Origin: Muricoccus nepalensis
GTDB taxonomy: Bacteria > Pseudomonadota > Alphaproteobacteria > Acetobacterales > Acetobacteraceae
Direction of reading: 5' to 3'
Assembly (NCBI RefSeq): GCF_006438825.1
Contig: NZ_RCZP01000013.1
Span: forward strand, 59,180-123,179
DNA length: 64,000 bases
Position numbers and translations under genes: made by a program. This document shows positions 35,477-44,083 of this stretch, one piece after another. Every line of letters begins with the position of its first letter. The stretch's first letter is position 1. A model generated the notes under the pieces. It searched no databases. It was not told where the DNA came from and was given only the letters and a program-made list of their open reading frames with translations.

Positions 35477-38395
35477 ATGAACGCCATCACCCGCTCGCGC
35501 ATCGCCCCCGGCGACAGCCGCCTCAGCGCCCGCCTGAAGCGCGAGACCGCGGGCGAGGTGCTGTTCGGCGCGGGAGACCGCGGCCGCTACGCGACGGACG
35601 CCAGCATCTACCAGGTAGAGCCCATCGGCGTCCTCGTGCCCCGCACGGTGGAGGACGTGGCCACCGCCATGGCCATCTGCCGCGAGGAGGGCGTGCCCGT
35701 CCTGCCGCGCGGGGGCGGCACCAGCCAGTGCGGGCAGACGGTGAACCGGGCGCTCGTGGTCGACTGCACGCGCCACCTCCGGAACGTGGTCTCCGTGGAC
35801 AAGGCCGCGATGCGCGCCACGGTGCAGCCGGGCATCGCGCTCGGCGCGCTGAACGACGCGCTGAAGGGGGACGGGCTCTTCTTCCCCGTCGACCCCTCGA
35901 CCTGGGCGCGCTGCACGATCGGGGGGATGACGGCGAACAACTCCTGCGGCTCGAAGTCGATCCGCTACGGGCTCATGGCCGACAACGTGCTCTCGATCGA
36001 CGCCATCCTGCCGGACGGCGCGCGCTTCGCCTTCGGCGAGCTGCCCGAGAACCTCGGCGAGGGCGTGCCCGGCTCGGTGGCGGAGCTCGTGAACCGGCTT
36101 CGCACCCTCGGCGCCGCGGAGGCCGCCGAGATCGCGGCGCGCTTCCCAAAGGTGCTGCGGCGCGTCGGCGGCTACAACCTCGAGGCGCTGACGCCAGAGG
36201 CGCGCGCCAGCGGCCGCGGCAACCTCGCGCGCATCCTGGTGGGCAGCGAGGGGACGCTCGCCTTCTCCGCGGGGATCGACCTCAAGCTCTGGCCGATCAA
36301 GCCGCGCAAGGCGCTCGGCATCTGCCAGTTCCCGACCTTCCGGCGCGCGATGGAGGCCTCCAGGCACCTCGTCACCCTCAACCCCGAGGCGGTGGAGCTG
36401 GTGGACCGCACCATGATCGACCTCGGCCGGTCGATCGCGATCTACAAGAACACGATCGACCGCATCGTCATCGGCGAGCCGGACAGCCTCCTGATCGTCG
36501 AGTTCCACGGCCACGAGGACGCGGCGCTGGAGCGCGAGCTGGACCGGCTGGACGAGATGATGGGCGACCTCGGCCTGCCCGGCCAGGTCGTGCGCTGCGT
36601 GGATCCCGGCTTCCAGGCGGCGGTCGCCGAGGTGCGCGAGGCTGGGCTCAACATCATGATGTCCATGAAGGGCGACGGGAAGCCGGTCTCCTTCATCGAG
36701 GACACCGCGGTCGCGCTCGACGACCTCGCCGACTACACCGAGCGCCTCAACGACGTCTTCGAGCGCCACGGCACGAAGGGCACCTGGTACGCCCACGCGA
36801 GCGTCGGCTGCCTGCACGTCCGCCCCGTGCTGAACATGAAGGACGGCGAGGACGTGCGCCGGATGCGCGAGATCGCCGAGGAGTGCTTCGCCCTCGTCCG
36901 CGCGTACAAGGGCAGCCATTCCGGCGAGCACGGCGACGGCATCGTCCGCTCCGAGTTCCACGAGGAGATGTTCGGCCCGCGCATCGTGCGCGCCTTCGAG
37001 GCGGTGAAGGACGCCTTCGACCCCGCGGGGCTGATGAACCCCGGCCGCGTCGTGCGCCCGGCGCGGATGGACGACCGCACACTGTTCCGCTACCCGCCGA
37101 ACTACGCGCCCGACCCCGCCGTGAAGCCGGTGCTGGACTGGTCGGCCTGGCCGGGCCCGCAAGGTGGTTTTCTGGGCGCCGTCGAGATGTGCAACAACAA
37201 TGGCACCTGCCGGAAGTTCGACGCCGGCGTGATGTGCCCGAGCTTCCGCGCGACGCGCAACGAGCGCGACCTCACGCGCGGCCGCGCCAACACGCTGCGC
37301 CTCGCGCTCACCGGCCAGCTCGGCCCCGACGCCCTGGCCTCGGACGAGGTGGCGGAGGCGATGTCGCTCTGCGTCTCCTGCAAGGCCTGCAAGCGCGAGT
37401 GCCCGACCGGCGTCGACATGGCGAAGATGAAGATCGAGGCGCAACACGCCCGCGCGCAACGCCACGGCGTCTCCGCCAAGGACCGTCTGATCGCGAGCCT
37501 GCCGCGCTGGGCGCCGCTCGCCTCCCGCCTGCCGGCGCTGGCGAACGCGCGCGAGTGGGTGCCGGGCGCGCGGGCGATCGGCGAGAGGGCGCTCGGCTTC
37601 GCGCGCGAGCGCGCCCTGCCCCGCTTCGCCCCCCGCCCCTTCCGAGACCCGGCCGAGGACGCGCCCGCCCCGCGCGGCGACGTCGTCCTGCTCGCCGACA
37701 CCTTCAACCGCTACTTCGAGCCGGAGAACCTGCACGCCGCCCGGCGCGTCCTGCGCGCGGCGGGCTACCGCGCGGTGTCCGCGCGCGCGGCGGACAGCGC
37801 GCGCCCGCTCTGCTGCGGCCGCACCTATCTCGCGGCGGGCATGGTGGACGAGGCGCGGGCGGAGGCGCGGCGGACCATGGACGCCCTTTCCGGCTCGGAC
37901 CTGCCGGTGATCGGGCTGGAGCCCTCCTGTCTCCTCACTCTTCGGGACGAGTTCAAGTCCCTCCTTCCCGGCGCGGAGGCCGACCGGCTGTCCGACCGCG
38001 CGGTGCTGCTGTCGGAGTTCCTCGTCCGGGAGAAGGCGGAGCTGCCGCTCCAGGCCGTTGCGCCGGCGGCCCATATCCACGGCCACTGCCACCAGAAGTC
38101 CTTCGGCGCCTTCCCGGACGCCGTGAAGGCCCTGCGCGCGGTGCCGGGGATGGAGGTGAAGCCCATCACCTCCTCCTGCTGCGGGATGGCGGGGGCCTTC
38201 GGCTACGACGCGCGGCGGGTGGAGGTCTCCAAGGCCATGGGCGAGCTCTCCCTGGCGCCGGCGGTGCGCGCGGCGCCGGAGGCCGACCTCATCGTGGCCG
38301 ACGGCACCTCCTGCCGCCACCAGATCCAGGAGCTGACGGGGCGCGAGGCGCTGCACAGCGCGCGCGTTCTTGACCGGGCGCTCCGGCCGGGTTGA
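35477..38395 (+). CDS. FAD-linked oxidase / Fe-S (CCG-domain) fusion, glycolate/D-lactate dehydrogenase-like
   Basis: A 972-residue fusion of a GlcD-type FAD oxidase and a GlcF-type Fe-S protein. The FAD-binding PCMH part shows PRGGGTSQCGQ and GGMTANNSCGSKSIRYG; the FAD-oxidase C part includes SHSGEHGDGIVRSEF. Two 4Fe-4S clusters follow, with cysteines in CNNNGTC/CPS and CVSCKACKRECP, then two CCG-type regions (CCGRTYLAAG and SSCCGMAGAFG). It resembles the D-2-hydroxyacid/glycolate dehydrogenases that feed electrons to quinone. The neighbouring glyoxylate aminotransferase fits production and use of glyoxylate. ATG 35477 has GAGGAG upstream. Confidence 0.92.
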   Translation: MNAITRSRIAPGDSRLSARLKRETAGEVLFGAGDRGRYATDASIYQVEPIGVLVPRTVEDVATAMAICREEGVPVLPRGGGTSQCGQTVNRALVVDCTRHLRNVVSVDKAAMRATVQPGIALGALNDALKGDGLFFPVDPSTWARCTIGGMTANNSCGSKSIRYGLMADNVLSIDAILPDGARFAFGELPENLGEGVPGSVAELVNRLRTLGAAEAAEIAARFPKVLRRVGGYNLEALTPEARASGRGNLARILVGSEGTLAFSAGIDLKLWPIKPRKALGICQFPTFRRAMEASRHLVTLNPEAVELVDRTMIDLGRSIAIYKNTIDRIVIGEPDSLLIVEFHGHEDAALERELDRLDEMMGDLGLPGQVVRCVDPGFQAAVAEVREAGLNIMMSMKGDGKPVSFIEDTAVALDDLADYTERLNDVFERHGTKGTWYAHASVGCLHVRPVLNMKDGEDVRRMREIAEECFALVRAYKGSHSGEHGDGIVRSEFHEEMFGPRIVRAFEAVKDAFDPAGLMNPGRVVRPARMDDRTLFRYPPNYAPDPAVKPVLDWSAWPGPQGGFLGAVEMCNNNGTCRKFDAGVMCPSFRATRNERDLTRGRANTLRLALTGQLGPDALASDEVAEAMSLCVSCKACKRECPTGVDMAKMKIEAQHARAQRHGVSAKDRLIASLPRWAPLASRLPALANAREWVPGARAIGERALGFARERALPRFAPRPFRDPAEDAPAPRGDVVLLADTFNRYFEPENLHAARRVLRAAGYRAVSARAADSARPLCCGRTYLAAGMVDEARAEARRTMDALSGSDLPVIGLEPSCLLTLRDEFKSLLPGAEADRLSDRAVLLSEFLVREKAELPLQAVAPAAHIHGHCHQKSFGAFPDAVKALRAVPGMEVKPITSSCCGMAGAFGYDARRVEVSKAMGELSLAPAVRAAPEADLIVADGTSCRHQIQELTGREALHSARVLDRALRPG

Positions 38396-38527
38396 AGCGG
38401 AGGACCGGGCCGCCCGAACTGCCTGCCCGGCCCGGTCAAAGCAGGCCGGAAGCGGCGGAGCGCACTCGCCAAGCCAGTACCGATGTCGTAACGTATTCGT
38501 GATTGATTCGTTCCGAGAGGTACCAGA

Positions 38528-39625
38528 AGGCAGCTCCTTCGCTGGTCGGCCCTGTCTCTTGGGCTTGTCGCCCCTCTTCTGGCGCAGGCCCAGCCGGTCT
38601 CCGGCCTCTACATCGCGGGCGGTGGAGGCGCGACCTGGCTCCAGGACGCGGATCTCACGCCCCGGTCCGGCCTCGCCCTCGCCGGCGCGGGCACCGGTTC
38701 CGCCAGCTTCAACACCGGCTACACCGTCGTCGGCAGCCTGGGCTGGGGCTACGGCAACGGCTTCCGGGCGGAAATCGAGGGCAACTACCACCGCAACGAC
38801 GTGGATGAGGTCTCGGGCTTCGGGGCCCTGCCCCGCCCGCTCAGCAGCAGCGGGCACCACCGCAGCTACGCCGCGATGGCGAACCTGTTCTACGACTTCA
38901 TCATCCCCGACGCCCCCGTCATCCCCTATCTCGGCGCCGGCCTCGGCTACGGGTGGACGAACTACGAGACCGTGCGGGTTCGCGGCGCGAACGGGACCGC
39001 GCTGGAGATCATCGGGACGGAGGGCCGCTTCGCCTACCAGGGCATCGCCGGCCTCGCCGTGCCGATCGCGGCCTCCCCCGGCCTCTCCCTGACGGCCGAG
39101 TACCGCTATTTCGGCACGCTCGAGCCGAGCCTGGCGACCACCTACATCTCCGCCGCGACCGGGACGCGCCGGATCAGCACCGAGACCCAGGTGAACACCC
39201 ACTCGGTGCTCCTGGGCCTGCGCTACGCCTTCAACGCGCCGCGCCCGGTCGCCCCCGTCGCCGTCGCCCCGGCGCCCGCCGCGGCCCCGGCCCCGGCCCG
39301 CACCTACCTCGTGTTCTTCGACTTCGACCGCGCCGACCTGACGGACCGCGCCCGCCAGATCATCGCCGAGGCCGCCCAGGCGGTCACGACGACCGGCACG
39401 ACCCGCATCGAGGTGGCCGGCCACGCCGACCGCTCGGGCACGCCCCAGTACAACCAGCGCCTGTCCCAGCGCCGCGCCGAGGCCGTCGCGGCCGAACTGT
39501 CGCGCCGTGGCATCGCTCGCAGCCAGATGTCGATCCAGGCCTTCGGCGAGAGCCGCCCGCTGGTCCCGACCGCCGACGGCGTGCGCGAGCCGCAGAACCG
39601 CCGCGTGGAGATCGTCCTGCGCTGA
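38528..39625 (+). pseudogene. OmpA-family outer-membrane protein lacking a canonical start codon
   Basis: The frame gives a clean signal peptide (QLLRWSALSLGLVAPLLAQAQ), an eight-strand-type barrel (about 25-220) and a C-terminal OmpA peptidoglycan-binding domain (YLVFFDFDRADLTDRARQII, then GHADRSGTPQYNQRLSQRRA). No ATG, GTG or TTG lies between the upstream TGA (38504-38506) and the signal peptide. AGG at 38528-38530 sits where ATG is expected, 8 bases after GAGAGG. The first usable codon is GTG 38801, which would lose the signal peptide. It is probably a start-codon mutant or sequencing error; the rest is intact. Confidence 0.75.
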
Positions 39626-39650
39626 GCAGGCGATCCCCTCACGGGAGAGC

Positions 39651-39686
39651 AAAGGGGGGCGGGGCCGCAGGGTCCCGCCCCCTTTT
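39651..39686 (+). terminator. Rho-independent terminator after OmpA copy 1
   Basis: A GGGGGCGGGGCC / GGTCCCGCCCCC stem with a GCAG loop is followed by TTTT. It is repeated after OmpA copy 2 with one fewer G and one fewer C in matching stem positions. Confidence 0.85.
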
Positions 39687-39716
39687 CATATGTCAGACGC
39701 AACGGCCGCGGCCAGA

Positions 39717-39738
39717 CCTGTGTCTTCCAGGACACAGG
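39717..39738. promoter_or_regulatory. Perfect 8-bp hairpin upstream of OmpA copy 2
   Basis: CCTGTGTC (39717-39724) and GACACAGG (39731-39738) flank TTCCAG. It lies about 115 bp before the second OmpA gene and has no T-run, so it may be an operator or leader structure. Confidence 0.4.
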
Positions 39739-39851
39739 GGCAGGGGGACGCGGTGGACCGTTGGAACCCTCAACCTAGGTGAATGTTGGAAAGGCCAGCG
39801 GGACGCACCTACATCCCGTCCAGTCCCCCCACGTTCTCTAAGGATCCCTCC

Positions 39852-40976
39852 ATGTCGCTTCGCAAGGCACTTCTGGCCGCTACGATGCTGGGGCTGCCCC
39901 TTGCCGCCCAGGCGCAGCCCGTGACCGGCCTCTACATCGCCGGCGGCTTCGGCGCCAACTGGCTGCAGGACGCCAAGCTCGGCGCCACCGGCCCCCTCGC
40001 CCAGTCCCTCTCGCGCTCCGGCATCAACCCGGGCGGCGAGATCGCCTTCGACACGGGCTTCGTCGGCCTGGGCAGCCTCGGCTGGGGCTTCGGCAACGGC
40101 CTGCGCGCCGAGGTCGAGGGTAGCTACCGCCAGAACGACGTGGACAAGATCCGCGGCTTCCGCGGCACGACCAGCCAGGCCGACGGCAAGTCCCGCAGCT
40201 ACGGCGTCATGGTCAACGCGCTCTATGACCTCGACTTCACCCGCTTCGGCGTGCCGACCTACATCCAGCCCTACATCGGCGGCGGTATCGGCTACATCTG
40301 GCGCGACTTCGACGACGTGCGCGTGAACGTCCTCGGCGGGCAGCTGCGCAGCAGCGACACCGACGGCCGCTTCGCCTACCAGGGCATCGCGGGCTTCGGC
40401 GTGCCGCTGACACAGTTCGGCGTCACGGGCCTCACGCTGACGGCCGAGTACCGCTTCCTCGGCACGCTCGAGCACTCCATCGACACGACCAGCAGCGGCG
40501 GCGGCTTCTCCTCCTCGCGCGGCGGCACGAAGTCCGAGAACTACAACCACTCCGCCCTGATCGGCCTGCGCTACGCCTTCAACCAGCCGCGCCCGGTGGC
40601 GCCGGCCCCGACCGTTGCCCCGGCGCCCGCCGCGGCCCCGGCCCCGGCCCGCACCTACCTCGTGTTCTTCGACTTCGACCGCGCCGACCTGACGGACCGC
40701 GCCCGCCAGATCATCGCCGAGGCCGCCCAGGCCGTGAACACGACCGGCACGACCCGCATCGAGGTGGCCGGCCACGCCGACCGCTCCGGCACGCCGCAGT
40801 ACAACCAGCGCCTGTCGCAGCGCCGCGCCGAGGCCGTCGCGGCCGAGCTGGCGCAGCGCGGGGTGTCCCGCAGCCAGATGTCGATCCAGGCCTTCGGCGA
40901 GAGCCGCCCACTGGTCCCGACCGCCGACGGCGTGCGCGAGCCGCAGAACCGCCGCGTGGAGATCGTCCTGCGCTGA
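39852..40976 (+). CDS. OmpA-family outer-membrane protein
   Basis: A 374-residue protein. The signal peptide (SLRKALLAATMLGLPLAAQAQ) is followed by a beta-barrel with the same outline as the upstream gene (VTGLYIAGGFGANWLQDAKL, SLGWGFGNGLRAEVEGSYR, FAYQGIAGFGVPL). An Ala/Pro linker and the OmpA C-terminal domain (ADLTDRARQII, VAGHADRSGT, NRRVEIVLR) complete it. It should anchor the outer membrane to peptidoglycan. ATG 39852 is chosen for the signal peptide. The last 360 bp and the terminator are almost identical to the neighbouring copy. Confidence 0.93.
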   Translation: MSLRKALLAATMLGLPLAAQAQPVTGLYIAGGFGANWLQDAKLGATGPLAQSLSRSGINPGGEIAFDTGFVGLGSLGWGFGNGLRAEVEGSYRQNDVDKIRGFRGTTSQADGKSRSYGVMVNALYDLDFTRFGVPTYIQPYIGGGIGYIWRDFDDVRVNVLGGQLRSSDTDGRFAYQGIAGFGVPLTQFGVTGLTLTAEYRFLGTLEHSIDTTSSGGGFSSSRGGTKSENYNHSALIGLRYAFNQPRPVAPAPTVAPAPAAAPAPARTYLVFFDFDRADLTDRARQIIAEAAQAVNTTGTTRIEVAGHADRSGTPQYNQRLSQRRAEAVAAELAQRGVSRSQMSIQAFGESRPLVPTADGVREPQNRRVEIVLR

Positions 40977-41001
40977 GCAGGCGATCCCCTCACGGGAGAG
41001 C

Positions 41002-41036
41002 AAAGGGGGCGGGGCCGCAGGGTCCCGCCCCTTTTC
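41002..41036 (+). terminator. Rho-independent terminator after OmpA copy 2
   Basis: Near-copy of the 39651-39686 hairpin with a slightly shorter stem and a TTTT tail. Confidence 0.85.
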
Positions 41037-41104
41037 TTGTCCGCCGCCGGTGCCCGGGAGCGATCGGGCTGGCGGCCGTCCCCCATCCGTCCTAACCCGC
41101 CCCC

Positions 41105-41371
41105 ATGACCAGCGCGCCCGACCGACAGATCATCCAGGACGAAATCCTCCGCCGGCTCGCCGGCCGCGAGCCCGGCAAGAGCATCTGCCCGAGCGAGGTC
41201 GCCCGTGCCCTCCGGCCGGAGGCCTGGCAGCCGCTCATGGGCCCGGTGCGGCAGGCGGCCGTGGCCCTGGCGCGGGAGGGGCGGCTGGAGGTTCTGCGCA
41301 AGGGCCGCCCGGCCGCGCTCGAGGAGCTCCGCGGCGTCATCCGCCTCCGCGCGCCCCTGGCGGAGGGCTAG
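41105..41371 (+). CDS. DUF3253 small protein
   Basis: An 88-residue protein of the DUF3253 family (IIQDEILRRLAGREPGKSICPSEVARAL, PEAWQPLMGPVRQAAVALAREGRL). It looks like a compact winged-helix fold; function is unknown. It is transcribed alone between the OmpA terminator and the ABC transporter. Confidence 0.85.
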   Translation: MTSAPDRQIIQDEILRRLAGREPGKSICPSEVARALRPEAWQPLMGPVRQAAVALAREGRLEVLRKGRPAALEELRGVIRLRAPLAEG

Positions 41372-41444
41372 CCCGCCGGCAGCCGATTGACCGGAGCGGC
41401 CGGGGAGGGACACTCCTCCCCGAATCGCTCCGGACTCGCCCGCC

Positions 41445-43178
41445 ATGTCGAACGCCTTCGCCGCCATCCGTGACGCTTGGGCGCTGTCGCGGCCCTTCTG
41501 GACGGGCGAGGGGCGCTGGGCGGCGCGCGGGCTGCTGGCGGTGGTGGTGGTCCTGAACCTCGGGCTGGTGGCGATGAACGTCATCCTCACCTACTGGCAG
41601 CGGGGCTTCTACAACGCCCTCGAGGCGAAGGACTGGGACTCCTTCATCGGCCTGCTGCTGCTCGGCCACTCGACCGCGGACACGGGCTTCCTGCCCGGCT
41701 TCAGCCTTCTCGCCGCGCTCTACATCGTCGTTGCGGTCTACGCCCTCTACCTCAAGCAGGCCCTGCAGATCCGCTGGCGGAAGTGGCTGGCGGAGAGCCT
41801 CGCCGCGCGCTGGCTGAGCCACCGCGCCTATTACCGCATGGCCGCAAGCGGCGATGGCGGCGCCGACAACCCCGACCAGCGGATCGCCGACGACACCCGG
41901 CTCTTTGTGGAGAACACCCTCACCCTCGGCCTCGGGCTGATGCGGGCCGTGGTGACCCTCGTCTCCTTCGTCTTCGTTCTCTGGGGGCTATCGGGCGACA
42001 TGACGGTCTTTGGCGTCAACATCCCCGGCTATCTCGTCTGGGTCGCGCTGGCCTACTCGGTCGCCGGAACCTGGATCACGCACGCCATCGGCCGGAAGCT
42101 GGTCCCGCTGAACTTCAGGAAGGAGCGGGTGGAGGCCGACTTCCGCTACTCGCTCGTCCGCGTGCGCGACCATGTCGAGGGCATTGCCCTTCATCGCGGC
42201 GAGGAAGAGGAACGCGCCGGACTGGAATGGCGCTTCACGGCGGTGGTCGCCAACTGGTGGGACGTCATGCGGGCGACGAAGCAGGTGACCTTCTTCACGC
42301 AGGGCTTCGGCCAGGTCGCGACGATCTTCCCCTTCGTCGTCGTGGCCCCGAACTACTTCGCCGGCCGGATCCCGCTCGGCGGCCTCATCCAGACCTCGAC
42401 GGCCTTTGGGCAGGTGCAGGAATCCCTTTCCTGGCTCGTCAACAACTACCCGGAGGTCGCGGAGTGGCGCGCCACGGTGCAGCGCCTGACCGGCTTCGAA
42501 CGCGCCGTGTCGGAGGCCGAGGCCCATGCCGGCGAAGGCCCTTCGGTGAGCACCGAGGCCCGCGACGGCCTGGAAGCGTTGGGCCTGGACGTCTGGCTGC
42601 CGGACGGCCGGCGCCTTCTGGAGGACGCCTCCCTCTCCGTCGCCCCGGGCGAGGCGGTGCTGCTCACGGGTCCGTCGGGCAGCGGCAAGTCGACCCTCTT
42701 CCGGGCGCTCGCGGGCATCTGGCCCTTCGGCCGGGGGCGCGTCCGGGTCCCCGCCGGGCGGGCGGCGCTCTTCCTGCCGCAGCGCCCCTACCTGCCTCTC
42801 GGCACGCTGCGGAGGAGCGTCTGCTACCCCACCACCGAAACCGCCTTCCACGAGGACCAGGTGCAGGAGGCCCTGGCCGATGTCGGCCTGGCCCGGCTCA
42901 TCCCGCGCCTCGACAGCGCCGATGACTGGGAGCGCGTCCTTTCGGGCGGCGAGCAGCAGCGGCTGGCCTTCGCCCGCGCCCTGCTGCAGCGCCCGGCCTG
43001 GCTCTTCCTCGACGAGGCGACGGCGAGCCTCGACGCGGCCGCGGAGGCGGAGCTCTACGCCCTGGTGCGGGAGAGGCTGCCGGGCACGGCCATCATCTCC
43101 ATCGCCCACCGCCCGGCCGTCGCGGCCTTCCACGACCGGTCGGTGCGGCTGGAGGGCGGGCGGCTCGTGCCGGCCTGA
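41445..43178 (+). CDS. SbmA/YddA-like ABC transporter, fused permease-ATPase
   Basis: A 577-residue protein. The N-terminal ABC_membrane_2 region (about 1-330, with LTYWQRGFYNALEAKDWDSF and FRYSLVRVRDHVEGIALHRGE) is like peroxisomal ABCD and YddA/BacA-related transporters. The ATPase domain has Walker A GPSGSGKST, signature SGGEQQRLAFARA and Walker B FLDEATASLD. It would work as a homodimer in the inner membrane. The substrate is unknown; peptide or fatty-acyl compounds are typical. ATG 41445. Confidence 0.9.
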   Translation: MSNAFAAIRDAWALSRPFWTGEGRWAARGLLAVVVVLNLGLVAMNVILTYWQRGFYNALEAKDWDSFIGLLLLGHSTADTGFLPGFSLLAALYIVVAVYALYLKQALQIRWRKWLAESLAARWLSHRAYYRMAASGDGGADNPDQRIADDTRLFVENTLTLGLGLMRAVVTLVSFVFVLWGLSGDMTVFGVNIPGYLVWVALAYSVAGTWITHAIGRKLVPLNFRKERVEADFRYSLVRVRDHVEGIALHRGEEEERAGLEWRFTAVVANWWDVMRATKQVTFFTQGFGQVATIFPFVVVAPNYFAGRIPLGGLIQTSTAFGQVQESLSWLVNNYPEVAEWRATVQRLTGFERAVSEAEAHAGEGPSVSTEARDGLEALGLDVWLPDGRRLLEDASLSVAPGEAVLLTGPSGSGKSTLFRALAGIWPFGRGRVRVPAGRAALFLPQRPYLPLGTLRRSVCYPTTETAFHEDQVQEALADVGLARLIPRLDSADDWERVLSGGEQQRLAFARALLQRPAWLFLDEATASLDAAAEAELYALVRERLPGTAIISIAHRPAVAAFHDRSVRLEGGRLVPA

Positions 43179-43186
43179 TGCCGGCG

Positions 43187-43212
43187 GGGCGGAGGGAACC
43201 TCCCCTCCGCCC
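43187..43212. terminator. Bidirectional hairpin between ABC transporter and bfr
   Basis: GGGCGGAGGG (43187-43196) pairs with CCCTCCGCCC (43203-43212) across a 6-bp loop. The hairpin lies between the convergent ABC transporter and bacterioferritin genes. Confidence 0.65.
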
Positions 43213-43223
43213 ACGCGCCGGGC

Positions 43224-43712
43224 TCAGTGGTCCTGGTCGGGCGCCGGATCGGAGTTGAGCAGCGTGAAGCGCTCCTCGCCGATCCGCTCGATGAGCGTGA
43301 ACTGGGCGTGGAGGAAGTCCTCGTGCTTCTCCTCGTCAGCGAGGATCTTCAGCAGGAGGTCGCGCGAGACGTAGTCGCGCACGGACTCGCAATGGGCGAT
43401 GCCGTCCTTGAGGTCGCCGATGGCCTTCTGCTCGAGGCGGGAGTCGCACTCCAGCACCTCCTTCACCGTCTGCCCGATCAGCACCTGGTTCAGGCGCTGC
43501 ACGTTGGGCAGGCCGTCGAGGAAGAGGATGCGCTTGATGAGCCAGTCGGCGTGGCGCATCTCCTCGATCGATTCCTCGTACTCGTGCTTGCCGAGTCGGG
43601 TGACGCCCCAGTGGTTCAGGATGCGGGCGTGGAGGAAGTACTGGTTGATCGCCGTCAGCTCGTTGGTGAGCTGGGTATTCAGGTACTCGATGACCTTCGG
43701 ATCACCGGCCAT
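43224..43712 (-). CDS. bfr: Bacterioferritin
   Basis: A 162-residue four-helix iron-storage protein. Ferroxidase ligands appear as Glu18 (TNELTAINQYF), Glu51 and His54 (EEMRHADWL), and the later Glu and His in LADEEKHEDFLHAQF. Met52 in EEMRHAD is the haem ligand. It stores iron as a 24-mer cage in the cytoplasm. ATG 43712 gives the conserved N-terminus. It follows bfd by 61 bp in the same direction. Confidence 0.95.
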   Translation of the reverse strand: MAGDPKVIEYLNTQLTNELTAINQYFLHARILNHWGVTRLGKHEYEESIEEMRHADWLIKRILFLDGLPNVQRLNQVLIGQTVKEVLECDSRLEQKAIGDLKDGIAHCESVRDYVSRDLLLKILADEEKHEDFLHAQFTLIERIGEERFTLLNSDPAPDQDH

Positions 43713-43773
43713 GGCACGCCCCTTCCTCAAAGAAGGCGGTGATGCCGCCTGCCCGGCGGGTGGTCAATCGCCG

Positions 43774-43965
43774 TTACGCCGCGCCCGCCGATCCTTCCGC
43801 CGCCGTCGCCGGGGCGCGCAGCAGGCCGAGGATGGTGGCCGTGCAGCAGCCGCACTGCGCCCGGCAGCCGCAGGCCGCGTAGACGTCGTGCGTGCGGCTC
43901 GCCCCGGCATCGATGGCCGCCTGGATCCGCGTGTCGCTCAGGCCGTTGCAGAGGCAGATGTACAT
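43774..43965 (-). CDS. bfd: Bacterioferritin-associated ferredoxin
   Basis: A 63-residue BFD-like [2Fe-2S] protein. The cluster cysteines are seen in MYICLCNG and ACGCRAQCGCC. Bfd reduces the bacterioferritin core to release iron, which fits bfr directly downstream. ATG 43965 begins the conserved MYICLCNG. An iron-regulator-like palindrome lies about 62 bp upstream. Confidence 0.92.
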   Translation of the reverse strand: MYICLCNGLSDTRIQAAIDAGASRTHDVYAACGCRAQCGCCTATILGLLRAPATAAEGSAGAA

Positions 43966-44026
43966 GCCGCGCCGCTCCTCCCCGGACCTTGCCGGGCGGG
44001 AGGGTTCTAGCAGTTGCGAGAGTTTC

Positions 44027-44041
44027 TGCAAGTCATTCGCA
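44027..44041. promoter_or_regulatory. Putative Fur-type box upstream of bfd
   Basis: TGCAAGTCATTCGCA is an imperfect 15-bp palindrome with TGCAA-like ends (one mismatch), similar to alphaproteobacterial Fur operators. It is placed 62 bp before bfd. Confidence 0.4.
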
Positions 44042-44083
44042 TCATCTTGCCGTCGCGCCCCGGACCGGGGGTGGGAAGCCTCC

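Noticed and set aside
35375..39652. 1425-codon minus-strand open frame across the amidohydrolase, oxidase and first OmpA gene
   Set aside because: It is antisense to well-supported genes with clear motifs; its composition (Arg, Val, Gly, Ala and His repeats) is typical of GC-rich shadow frames.
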